This document shows positions 10,361 through 19,107 of a stretch of 41,546 nt of DNA, piece by piece. The notes beneath the pieces were generated by a model. That model was not told the DNA's origin, searched no databases, and saw only the letters and a list, made by a program, of their open reading frames with translations. The translations under genes and the position numbers were made by a program. Each line of letters opens with the position of its first letter. Within the stretch, counting starts at the first letter, position 1. This DNA comes from Cladosporium sp. IMV 00045 (lineage: Eukaryota > Ascomycota > Dothideomycetes > Cladosporiales > Cladosporiaceae), in assembly GCA_001931905.2 (NCBI GenBank), contig MSJI02000761.1, forward strand, positions 1 through 41,546. The letters run 5' to 3'.

Positions 10361-11626
10361 CTACCTCGAAGCAAAATTAAATTGCTGCAACGCCGCCGCC
10401 GCCATAGGGCAAGGGTACTTGATCTGCGCGCACTTCTCCACCGCCTCAGCAAGCTTGGCCCTGACTTCCTCCGCCTGCTTGCACCCCGCCAGCGTCCACT
10501 CATCCTTCGCCAACATGTCAGGAATGCACTTTGTGAACATTGCATTCCAGCCGGCGGCTTTGGCGATGATTTCATACATGGTCTGCGAGTCGATGCCAAG
10601 CTTCTTGCAAAACGCCATGCCCTCCACCGAAGCCGCGAGGTGAATGCCGGCCAGCAGGTCGCTGACCGTCTCCTTGCTGACCTGGTAGTTGGAGTTGAGC
10701 TTGATGTCTGCGGAGGCGCACTTCGACACCAGGTCGCCTTGGTCTTTGGGCAGGTAGAGTTGCACGAGCTTGGCGTCGTCGTCGCGCAGGATGCCCGCTT
10801 GCACGCCGCGCAGGTACTCTTGCTCCGCGGTGGAGGCGAGGGGGGTCGGGAAGCTCTGCTGCCGCGCCGCTTCGGTAACGATGCCCGCGTCTTTCAGGAT
10901 GATGCCGAGCGCGGAGAAGGGGTGCCAGTCGTTCGCGAGCATGTGCGGCGTGCGGTTTTCGAACATGAAGCTGGCGGCGTCGGAGGCGTTGACATGTTCC
11001 ATCACCGCCTGCGTGTTCAGGCCGACCGTGGCGGCAAGGCCCATGGCTTCCGAGGCGGAGATGATGTTAGTGGCGGCGAGCAGCTGGTGCACGGTCTTGG
11101 TCTTGGTGCCGTTGCTGATCTCGCCCATGCGGTAGAGGTTGCCGGACATGCATTCGAGGACTTCCTTCGCGTTGTCGAGGTCTGCGTCCGGGCCGGAGGA
11201 GAAGATGGATAGGGTGCCGTTGCCTGCGCGGATGGTACCACCTGAGACGGGGCAGTCGAGGAGCTTGATGTCGGGTCTTTGGGCTTCTTCGTCGAGGCGC
11301 TTCCTCAGTTCGGGGAGGAAGGCAGGCGGACATGTCGAGCAGAGGATGAAAGTCTTGCCTTTGCCCAGGCCGTGGATGAGAGCGTCCGGGCCGTCGAGGA
11401 GGAGGCTGGCGTTCTGCGCTGCATTGGCCACCATCGATACGAAGAAGTCGACGTCCGTTGCTGCTTCTCTGGGAGACTTTGCGGCTTTGCCACCGGCTTC
11501 GACGAAGCTGTCGACCAGAGGCTGGTAGACATCGTAGCCTGTGACCTGGAATCCGTTCTTGACGAGGTTCTTCGCCATGCCGCCGCCCATGGCTCCGAGG
11601 CCAGCGAAACCGACGTTAGGTGGCAT
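10361..11626 (-). CDS. L-threonate dehydrogenase-like beta-hydroxyacid dehydrogenase with duplicated C-terminal domain
   Basis: A 421-residue NAD(P)-dependent oxidoreductase of the 3-hydroxyisobutyrate / L-threonate (LtnD) dehydrogenase family. The N-terminal Rossmann motif is GFAGLGAMGGGM (residues 6-17). The substrate loop reads DCPVSGGT, and the catalytic Lys lies in GTKTKTVHQLLA, with the KxxHQLLA variant typical of LtnD-type rather than HIBADH-type enzymes. A first helical C-terminal domain ends near residue 290 (PLASTAEQEYLRG). A second copy of that domain follows (SKETVSDLLAGIHLAASVEGM ... AAGWNAMFTKCIPDML) without a second Rossmann domain. In larger four-carbon-acid proteins of fungi and plants such modules are fused to a DUF1537 kinase and an aldolase; these are absent here. 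It probably oxidises a small hydroxy acid in the cytosol. The 3' end faces the transcription factor gene (146 bp apart). No intron is seen. Confidence 0.85.
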   Translation of the reverse strand: MPPNVGFAGLGAMGGGMAKNLVKNGFQVTGYDVYQPLVDSFVEAGGKAAKSPREAATDVDFFVSMVANAAQNASLLLDGPDALIHGLGKGKTFILCSTCPPAFLPELRKRLDEEAQRPDIKLLDCPVSGGTIRAGNGTLSIFSSGPDADLDNAKEVLECMSGNLYRMGEISNGTKTKTVHQLLAATNIISASEAMGLAATVGLNTQAVMEHVNASDAASFMFENRTPHMLANDWHPFSALGIILKDAGIVTEAARQQSFPTPLASTAEQEYLRGVQAGILRDDDAKLVQLYLPKDQGDLVSKCASADIKLNSNYQVSKETVSDLLAGIHLAASVEGMAFCKKLGIDSQTMYEIIAKAAGWNAMFTKCIPDMLAKDEWTLAGCKQAEEVRAKLAEAVEKCAQIKYPCPMAAAALQQFNFASR

Positions 11627-12544
11627 GATTGTGGATGGGTGTAGTGGTTGTACTGGTTCGTGTGGCTATGAGTGGTGACGTTTGCCAGGAGATGATTGTG
11701 ATGATCCTTTTCGAGATGTAAGTAATCTAATGTTCTTGAAAGTAGCAAAGACAAAAATGAGTCGAAGACAGCATGTAGTCCTCTCAACAGCCTAAACATA
11801 GCGAAACCCCTCAAACACCGAGGAAGCAGATGCCGCTCGAACGCACTTTCCTCCGATCACCCCACCATGCCATCACCCCACTTGACCCGACTGTGATTCT
11901 TTGACGATCGTTTAACATTATTTGTTGATGAAGTCGTCTTGCATTCAATACGATTATCCCCAAGACTCAAGACTCTATGCCAGTCTACTCGATTCTCTCA
12001 TCAATAATGTCGTCGGCATCGGGTAACGTTGGACGAATGTCATAACATTGACATGACCCCACCACAGTCTCCGCATCCTGCCTTCTACTGAGTGGAGCTC
12101 TGCTTAGTAGGAGGTATTCTTGATCTCATGAGATAAGTATCTCTGCCATGAAGAACGATTTGAATTGAGACGAATATAGCAGAAGACACGAGCCGAGACA
12201 AAAGCCGACGTTCTCTCTGCGCGATCTTGTAACACACCTAGACATCGAAAATCGGCAAAAGAACTCGATCCAAAATGGCACTCGGTGCAAAGCTAGACCG
12301 AAGTCACCGAGAACCACACTCAACCCCGCCATGCCCATGGAGCAATTATTCTGGGGAATCTTGTGTAGGTAACAAAACAAGAGGAATCCTTTACTTATCG
12401 GACGGGATCACTCAGAGTATAATCAAGATTCAGTTGAAGCAAAAACTCCCATTACCAACCTATACCGGCTCATCCACTCACTCCCACCCTACCAAGAACT
12501 CTCACACCACAGAGCCAGAGACCTCGTAGGAAAGCAAAAGAACA
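11627..12544. other. Divergent promoter region between dehydrogenase-like and mutarotase genes
   Basis: A 918-bp region between two head-to-head start codons (ATG 11626 on - and ATG 12545 on +). It is AT-richer than the genes and could hold shared control sites for the putative catabolic block. I could not define a specific operator for the nearby Zn2Cys6 factor. Small open frames inside are not supported. Confidence 0.5.
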
Positions 12545-12922
12545 ATGTCCACCACCACCACCACCGCCAGCAACCCACCCCTCCGCCTCGCCCAAATCGT
12601 CCGCCTCAAGCCCTCCTCCCTGCAAGAATACAAAGCCTGCCACGCCGCCGTCTGGCCCGCGGTTCTAGCGCAGATCAAAGACAGCAACATCGCCGACTAC
12701 TCGATTTTCCTCGACGAGGGGCGCATGACTCTCTTCGCGACGATGAAGTACGTCGGCAGCGATTTCGAAGCCGACATGCAGCGCATGAGCGAGAATGCCG
12801 AGGTCAGGAGGTGGTGGGAGATGACGGATGGGATGCAGGAGAGTTTTGTGGAGGGGAGCAAGGGCAGTTTGGATCCGAGGGGGTGGTGGACGGGGTTGGA
12901 GGAGGTTTTTCGGTTGGAGTAG
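12545..12922 (+). CDS. L-rhamnose mutarotase-like protein
   Basis: A 125-residue single-domain protein of the RhaM (DUF718) family, the usual length (about 105-125). RhaM enzymes speed the interconversion of alpha and beta anomers of L-rhamnose (and related sugars). Visible family marks: YKACHAAVWPAVLAQI (the conserved His ahead of the WP pair), DYSIFLDE (the Tyr in the strand), LFATMKY, the RRWWEMTDGMQ block with the paired Trp, and the C-terminal LEEVFRLE. A Thr-rich stretch of about 10 residues precedes the domain. No intron. The ATG context AACAATGTCC is good. The 3' end converges with the DhaK-like gene. No rhamnose dehydrogenase, dehydratase or aldolase gene is in the window, so the sugar acted on here is uncertain. 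Confidence 0.88.
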   Translation: MSTTTTTASNPPLRLAQIVRLKPSSLQEYKACHAAVWPAVLAQIKDSNIADYSIFLDEGRMTLFATMKYVGSDFEADMQRMSENAEVRRWWEMTDGMQESFVEGSKGSLDPRGWWTGLEEVFRLE

Positions 12923-13067
12923 GACATGAAAGATCATGTTTTTCTTCTTTTTCAATAAGATGAGGATGTGGGAAACGGATTTTGTTGATTCATTAGATAG
13001 TAGAAAAGAAGAAACAAAAGGGCTCAGACTAATGTGAGATGAATGCATGCACCATCGCTGGACAAGT

Positions 13068-14270
13068 CTACTGTCGCCAAGCGACGACATCGACAGGCGT
13101 ATCCCACAGCTCGAGCGCCTGCTTCCTCTCAAGCGCCTCGCCGCCATCGGAAGACGGAAGTCGCCAGATCGTGATTCCAACACCGCTCATCTTAAGACTC
13201 GTCACCAGCGGACCAAGAGTGACGCGCTTAACGGTAAAGCCGCGCTTCTTGAGCTCAGCGGTGGCCAGCTCAGCAAATCGAGCGAGAACTTCGTCTGATG
13301 TGCTGCCCAGCGAGTTGAGCAGGAGGACGACCTCGTTGTCGGTCTTGGGTTTGGTGGATTGCGAGAAAGGGACGAATGCGCGGTCCTTGTCGGAGACGTC
13401 GAGGAGGAGGTCGAGCATTTGCGATGTGAGAGCTTCGGGCGTAGGGATGGGGGAGATTTGTCGCAGACCGGGTTCGCCGTGGGCGCCCATGCCCAGTTCG
13501 ATGGTGGCGGGTGGGAGGACTTGAAGGTCCGTCAAAGTGGCGTTTGGCAGGGCGACGCTGTTGTCGATCAGTCAGTACATCTGCACCTTTGCAAATTGGA
13601 AGTCATCTGAACACAATTCCCCTTACCGATCAAAAGCAACACCGATCGTCCCCACGTTCGCGCAAACATACTCCATCACCTCCGTAACCCGCTCCAAACT
13701 CTCCCCCTTCGCGGCCAGCGCACAAGCACTCTTCAGCGCGACCAAATGCCCGCTCAAACCCCTCCTCCCGACCTTCCCGCCCTTCTTCCTACCAACAGCC
13801 ACATCGTCGCCGACAGGCGTGAAATGGACCTTATAACCCGCCGCCTGCGCCCTCGTGATAGCCAGACCGGCGTTGAGGATGTCGCCGGTGTAGTTGCCGC
13901 AGACGATCAGAGTGCCTTTGCTCTTGTCGCCGCCCTGCGGCTGGCACATTTTGATCGCGTTGAAAATCTGCGCCGCCGTCGGGCTGGCGAAGACGTTGCC
14001 CGAGACGTACGCGCTCAGGTAGTTGGCGCCTACGAAGCCGCCGAACATGGGCTCGTGGCCGCCGCCGGCGAAGCCGATGGTCGTGACGTGGTCTTGAGCG
14101 AAAGTGGCGAGGTCATTGCGGTAGACGGTTTTAAATTCTGTGTTGTAGGAGAGGTTGGTGTTGAGGTGGGTGAGGCCCGTCAAGGCGTCGTTGATCGAGT
14201 CGGCCGGGTCGTTGATGAAGTGGAAGGTTTCCTTTGCTGGGAGAGTCTTGGTTTGCGTCTCGGTAGCCAT
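13068..14270 (-). CDS. DhaK-only dihydroxyacetone kinase-like protein lacking the covalent-binding histidine
   Basis: Spliced CDS: complement(join(13068..13557, 13627..14270)), 377 residues, with one 69-nt intron (GTAAGG...CAACAG, phase 2). The DhaK fold is clear: FINDP start, IGFAGGGHEPMFGGFVG with the GHEP histidine, SGNVFASPTAAQI, CGNYTGDILNAGLA with the conserved Asp, and MGAHGEPG. Family members bind dihydroxyacetone or tetruloses covalently through a histidine in a GVALSPCHVPG-type loop. Here that loop reads GVAFDRVALPNA, so the histidine position is Ala and no CHVP occurs in any frame of the intron region. The C-terminal DhaL (ATP-binding) domain found in fungal Dak1/Dak2 (about 580-600 residues) is absent; the protein ends soon after the DhaK domain. 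It may therefore be a non-kinase, an altered-substrate enzyme, or a partner of a DhaL encoded elsewhere. Confidence 0.87.
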
Positions 14271-15177
14271 GTTTTCGTCTCAGGTCTTCCGGTTGGTCGT
14301 AATGAGGTATCAGGATATCGAATTGACTATGGCTAGAAACAGATGGTCGAACAATGCAAGATAAAATGCTAGAGAAATGGTAGGAAAGGAGCGAAAAGAC
14401 CACAACGACAGCAAAAGAGACATGAGAAATATACCTAGACCTTGGCTCTTTTTCTCTGTTCTCCTCTCCTCCGCCTTTGTGTCTCTGACGGCCTACTGTA
14501 AACAGTGATGCGCATGTGCTGCGGGGTTTCTCACACAAAGCATCGCCTGGCCTCGAGTGAGAAGTCGGGAATGGGCAAAGATGGAGCTTGTTCTGGCTGG
14601 CCGAGGCCGCGAGCTTGCGATCACAGCGACTGTCAAAGCGGCACGAGTGGGTCGCCAGCGGGAGTTCCCAATCAGGAAATCCGGATGGTGGCCGCCAACC
14701 ACGTAGCACATTGGAAGAGGCGAGGATGGAGAGACTTTGTAAAGAATGTTCTTTTTCGCATGGCATGACCTTCGTTCTATTGATAGATGGAACTGCATGA
14801 GTCCAGATCGTAGGTTCCTTCGCCAAGAAGAGATGCTTTTGAGTTTCTAGACTCTACTACACTCACTATTTCTCACGACAATCACGTCGCCGTTCAGACC
14901 TTGAAAGTTCCTCTTGGTTGATGATGAATTTGCTTGCACGTTCGTGCCCTCGCAGTGCACGGGAACTAATGTACATTTAGGCAGAGCACGCTGAAGCATT
15001 GAACAGACAAGCTGAATACTCGGAAGGCGTCAATTGAGTTCGAATGCGAATGACCTTCCTTTGAACCATTCGAGGCCGCGTACACGATCCTGAGACCTCA
15101 CCCCAACGGAATATAAAAAGCGAGAAAAAGACGCATAACTTTTATTCTTCAACCTCAAGCGAAAACATACGTCTCCC
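14271..15177. other. Intergenic: promoter of the DhaK-like gene
   Basis: About 900 bp upstream of the DhaK-like start (14270, -), reaching the stop of the permease gene (15178, -). A polypyrimidine tract on the + strand at about 14445-14475 lies roughly 180-200 bp upstream of the start codon. No coding region was recognised. Confidence 0.5.
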
Positions 15178-17197
15178 TCAAGCCTTCTGCTCACCCTCAG
15201 CACTACCCGCAACATTCGCCTTCCCGTGAATGCGCTCCCACTCAGCAGCATCAGCGGCATCGTCGTATTCACTAGCCGTGAGTTCCGGCGTCTCTTCATC
15301 CTCCTCCTCTTCCGGCAGGATGAGGTTGAGGATCAGAGACAGGAAAGCGGTGACGGCGAAACCCGTCTCCATCACCAGCTTGATGGCGTTGATGAAGCCC
15401 GTCAGACCGCCGTTGTCGCCGGAGTAGGTGAAGACGTAGCTGGGAAAGGGGGGTGAAAGTGTTAGTCCATGTTGTTGTTTTGAGAGGTCGATTTGATGGG
15501 GGGAGGTGGGTGATAAAAACGTACTCAAACCAATTCGGCACCAGCGTAGCACCAAAACCAACCGCCAACGAAGCCGTCAAGACAAACCTATTGCGCCTCG
15601 TAAACGGCATCGTGGAAATGATGCGGATACCCGACGACACGACAGCGGCGAAGAGGAAGGTTGTCATGCCACCTAGCACCGCAGAAGGGATGGCCACGAG
15701 AGCGGCGGCGAATTTGGCGAAGATGCCCATGATCAGCAGCCAGAAGCAGGCGGCGTAGCCGGCTTTGCGGTTCGCGCAGCGCGTCAGAGCGATCACGCCG
15801 TTGTTCTGCGCGAACACGGACATGGGCGTGATGGTGAAGAGGCCCGCGAGCACGCCGCCGATGCCGTCGGCTAGCACGCCGCCTTGGATGCGCGAGTCGA
15901 AGAGGGGTCCGTCGACTTGGAGGCGCGAGACGTCGCAGGTGGCGGTTACGTCGCCGATGCTGAAGAGGGGTTGATGTTAGCATGCTTGATTTCATGTCGA
16001 TGTGTCACTGGAGGAGTTTTTGCAGAGCTGCCACATTGGCGAGAGAAACGTACTGCGAGCTCGTTAGTAAAGCAATTCAGGATCTCACCCACACATCTGA
16101 CATACCCATTCCATAGCAAGCACAATATACACAGCCAGCAAAGGCAACACCAGCGGCCCATACAAACTCAATGGGAAGGTATGGACCCAAATAAAGCTGA
16201 CAGCAGGCGCAGAGTCGATACCCGAGCGATCGAAGTACCCACACGCCGCAGCAACGATACAACCAACAAGCAAGCCCACAACCACAGCCGTGCTTTTCAT
16301 GATGGGCGAACCAAAACGCTCGCACAAGATGATCGTGACGAAGACCAAGAAACCCAGTCCGACGAACTCCGCACTCCCCCAAGGCAAGGGCCGAGGTGCG
16401 TTGATGTTGGGACACAAAGCGAAGAGACCAGTCTCCGGCCTGCTTTGACAGTCGTTAGACCCGCCGGCCCAGTTGGCGAAACCGGTGCCGATCAGTTTCA
16501 CGCCGATGAGAAGCACGGTCGGACCGGTGACGAGGGGTGGGAAGATGCGCTTGAGCATTTTGGGCGGCGTGAAGGACATGAGGATTTCCAGCAGGGCGCA
16601 GATGCACTGCGTGCCGAGGATGGCGCCGTAGCCTCGCGGGCAAGGGAGAGGGTTGCCGTCGGCGTCGGAGGGGCAGTAGCCGGTCGTGTACATTTGTCCA
16701 AGAGCACCGGTGGCGACTGGGATGGTTGCGAAGGAGGTTCCGACTACAGATATCAAGCCTGTGCCCAGGTAGTAGGGCGTGCCTTTGATGTGGAACCTGG
16801 AGATCTGAACGATTGACAGAAGCGCACTGACGATTAGGGAAGTGCTGACTAGGTAGGCTTGCAGGTTCCCTGTGAGGTTCGCGGCCGAGGACAGGATGAT
16901 GGGCGGCGTGATGATGCCTGCTAACATTGCAAGGGAATGTTGGAAGCCCAGAAGCATTGCGAGGAGTACAGGCATGCGATCATGGAGACCGAAGAATGGA
17001 GCTGCGCGACGCTCCCTTTTCACGAAGGGGATGTTGGGCTTGAACAAGAAGGCATAGTCGTAATCCCCTATAAGTCCATCCCTGGTAGTGAATGCATGTA
17101 CCAGACGGCGGATCTTCTCGCGAGATGTTGGTTTTGGAGTAGTGTCTGGTCCAATACGATCAGGCGCGTCGTCCTTGACTTCGTGTGTAGAGGACAT
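15178..17197 (-). CDS. uapC: Uric acid/xanthine permease of the UapA/UapC (NAT/NCS2) family
   Basis: A proton-coupled purine transporter of the plasma membrane. Spliced CDS: complement(join(15178..15439, 15525..15959, 16107..17197)), 595 residues (family 570-600). Start is ATG 17197; the frame runs further upstream only to a GTG. Visible motifs: N-terminal GLIGDYDYAFLFKPNIPFV, the TM1 motif GFQHSLAMLAG with the conserved QH, the TM8-9 region ending MECIGDVTATCDVSR, and the NAT signature QNNGVIALTR (Q at about residue 415), whose form matches uric acid/xanthine rather than ascorbate transporters. TM12 is VFTYSGDNGGLTG...MET GFAVTAF. The tail has an acidic EEEEDEE stretch resembling sorting or turnover signals in Uap proteins. 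The second intron (85 nt) is ordinary; the first (15960-16106) appears to be a twin intron, described separately. UapA versus UapC orthology is not resolved. Confidence 0.93.
15960..16106 (-). other. Putative [D1,2] spliceosomal twin intron (stwintron) in the permease gene
   Basis: Reading the - strand, exon 1 ends with ATG-GAA-TG at 16107. The internal intron is 16105-16053 (53 nt): donor GTATGT, branch TACTAAC (complement of about 16063-16069), acceptor GCAG. It lies between G16106 and T16052. Its removal joins G to TACGTT and creates a donor GTACGT. The external intron (G16106 plus 16052-15960, 94 nt) has branch TGCTAAC (complement of 15976-15982) and acceptor TTCAG. Joining TG to C15959 gives TGC-ATC-GGC-GAC, that is the family-conserved M-E-C-I-G-D. 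A single excision from GTATGT to TTCAG leaves an extra G and shifts the frame. Confidence 0.8.
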
Positions 17198-17459
17198 TGT
17201 TCCAGGTCGGCTTTCGATGATGTTGTGAGTCCGTCGTGTCGCTATGGTAGATGAAGTGACGGCTCTTATGGTTGTTGCAATGACTTGATCGGTCGAAGGG
17301 TTCAGCAGTTGAGTAGATCGACGGCTAGTTGAAGACGAGATCCACTCTCCAATCGTGAGGCTGATTGTATTGCCAGCGCATGCGTAACAGGTGGCCACAC
17401 GGGTAATGTGGAAATCCAGAAGAAGAAAGAAGTGCTATTCCTCAACCAGCACAAGAGGA

Positions 17460-17928
17460 GATAACAATTCGCTGATTTCGATGATTCGAAAGTGCTCCCA
17501 AGACTTGGGTTTTCGCGAGATCGACACCAGGAAGATGTGGCCAATGCAGTGGCTAGGCCGTTTAAGCGGGCGTGAAGTCACAATCGACTTGTCTTGATTG
17601 TCAGCGTGACGATTCCTGGAGATAAGGTTGGGAGAAAGGATAGTTCGATACAAGAGCGAAAAAAAAAATCACCAGTGATGAGGTGAGATTGAACGAATAC
17701 TCATAAGCTGTTCGATCCTATGAGAACACCAACTCACGATCAGTCAGAGAGACGGCAAGAGACTATATGTACCCCGCCACGTTCACTACCACCAGACACA
17801 TGGAGACGAAGCCAATAATCTAGACTTTGACTCTGGAGCAGCAGAATACCACAGCAGTATCAGCAAAAAACAAAACTTATCTCAAATGCGCGTGTCGAAT
17901 GGGTGTAGGAGCTGGCCGACGCAGATAA
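17460..17928. promoter_or_regulatory. GATA-factor core sites upstream of the purine permease
   Basis: Four GATA-type cores occur 260-730 bp upstream of the permease start (17197): GATAA at 17460-17464, GATAAG at 17621-17626, CTTATC (GATAAG on -) at 17876-17881, and GATAA at 17924-17928. Purine permease genes of filamentous ascomycetes are controlled by the nitrogen GATA factor AreA/Nit2 together with UaY. No good TCGG-N6-CCGA UaY-like site was found by eye. GATA cores are short and can occur by chance. Confidence 0.35.
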
Positions 17929-18944
17929 CAGCTCGCTTGGCCCGCCCAGTCGGGTTTGCAGACAGCGAGGCGAGTGCTGCAGCGAGTGGCTTGTAGGCTT
18001 GAGATTCAGAGATAACGGCACAGACGGAGACATGGGGTAAGGAAAAAAGTGCGGAGATTTTGGGCATGTGGGAACAGATGATCATCACCCTGCCGTTTCT
18101 TTGCGACTGTCATATGCTGTTGCGTGCGCTCTCCGCGATCGGTCGGAATGTAATGGATGTATGTATCTTGGTCGTACTGATAGCCGAGATTAGGGCTAGG
18201 CGGCTTGTTCGGTTTAGGTAAACAAACAACGACGAGGACGAGGACGACATCTATGATCGATATGTCCTGCAACATATACTCCGCTAAACACAAAGAAGAA
18301 TGACGATTATGGCTATAGCGGCATTTCTAGTGGCTGATTTCCAAACTTTTACCGTTTCCGCCTTATCGAAGCGTTATTACCTCACTTCAATTATCATCGA
18401 AAGCTGCCATTGACGACCTGCATTTCTCTCCAACCAATACACAGAAGATCAACAGAACGATGAAAGACTTGTTGCATGACAAATTAAGGAAGTCAATGAG
18501 AAAGGATAGATCATGAAAGTAGGTAAGTAAGATAAAGTATGTTCGTTTAGATCGTCTACTTCAACAAAGAATACAAAAAGGGTAGAAATATCGCGCAAAG
18601 TCCATGGCTCTGATAGCCGATCGCCAGAAGAAGAGAAGAAGAAAAAAAAAAAATGTTGGAGAAAACGACAGAAAGCGCCTTCGCTCGCCCACTCGCTTGC
18701 TGAACCAAGGAGCAAAGGGGTAAGAATGAAGAAAAGTAATAAAGATGTCGAAAGGGATCCAATGCTCCTCCATCCAACCCCTTGGCTTGCAATCAAACCA
18801 GCGGCATCGAATGAATCGATCCAACGAAGTCAGCAAGATCAACGCGAGAAGAAAGAAGAAGAGATCAAGAAAGACCAAAAGGAAAAACTCAAACCAAAGA
18901 CCTGCCCGACTGAGCTCCAGCCATGAAGTCCAACCAGACGACAA

Positions 18945-18977
18945 ACCACCACCACCACCACCACCACCACCACCACC
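18945..18977. repeat. ACC trinucleotide microsatellite, 11 copies
   Basis: Eleven uninterrupted ACC units, followed by AACAACC. The tract lies about 130 bp downstream of the dsRBD-gene stop and is not inside a supported gene. It produces artificial poly-His, poly-Pro and poly-Thr frames on the + strand and Gly/Val-rich frames on the - strand. Confidence 0.9.
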
Positions 18978-19107
18978 AACAACCACAGCCGTTCGCCTTT
19001 TCCGTCAATCCTGTCCATCCACCGAAGCCTCAAAGACCACCTGCCGCCATGTCCAGGTTCACAGCACGACAAATCCGCAGCCCGAATAGCCAAAAAGGGA
19101 GGCCTTT

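Larger units (their letters stand above)
17198..19107. other. Intergenic: permease promoter and downstream region of the dsRBD gene
   Basis: About 1.9 kb between the permease start and the stop of the dsRNA-binding-like gene (both -). Besides the GATA cores and an ACC microsatellite it holds A-rich tracts near 18620-18650 and 17658-17668. Open frames here are low complexity (poly-His, poly-Pro, Lys-rich) and arise from the repeats. I see no gene. Confidence 0.5.

Noticed and set aside
10382..11212. 276-codon open frame (+) opposite the LtnD-like gene
   Set aside because: Antisense shadow with Arg/His/Val-rich composition and no family motif, while the - strand protein has full motifs.
12545..12922. 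A complete L-rhamnose pathway cluster
   Set aside because: Only the mutarotase is present. No rhamnose dehydrogenase, lactonase, dehydratase or aldolase gene is in the window.
15960..16053. A 44-nt micro-exon between the two introns of the permease instead of a stwintron
   Set aside because: It is frame-compatible but would insert about 15 residues (YVSLANVAALQ...) into the invariant MECIGD region of the NAT family, and its second donor (GTGACA) is weak.
15884..16816. 310-codon open frame (+) opposite the permease
   Set aside because: It crosses the permease intron and exons in antisense and lacks any recognisable domain.
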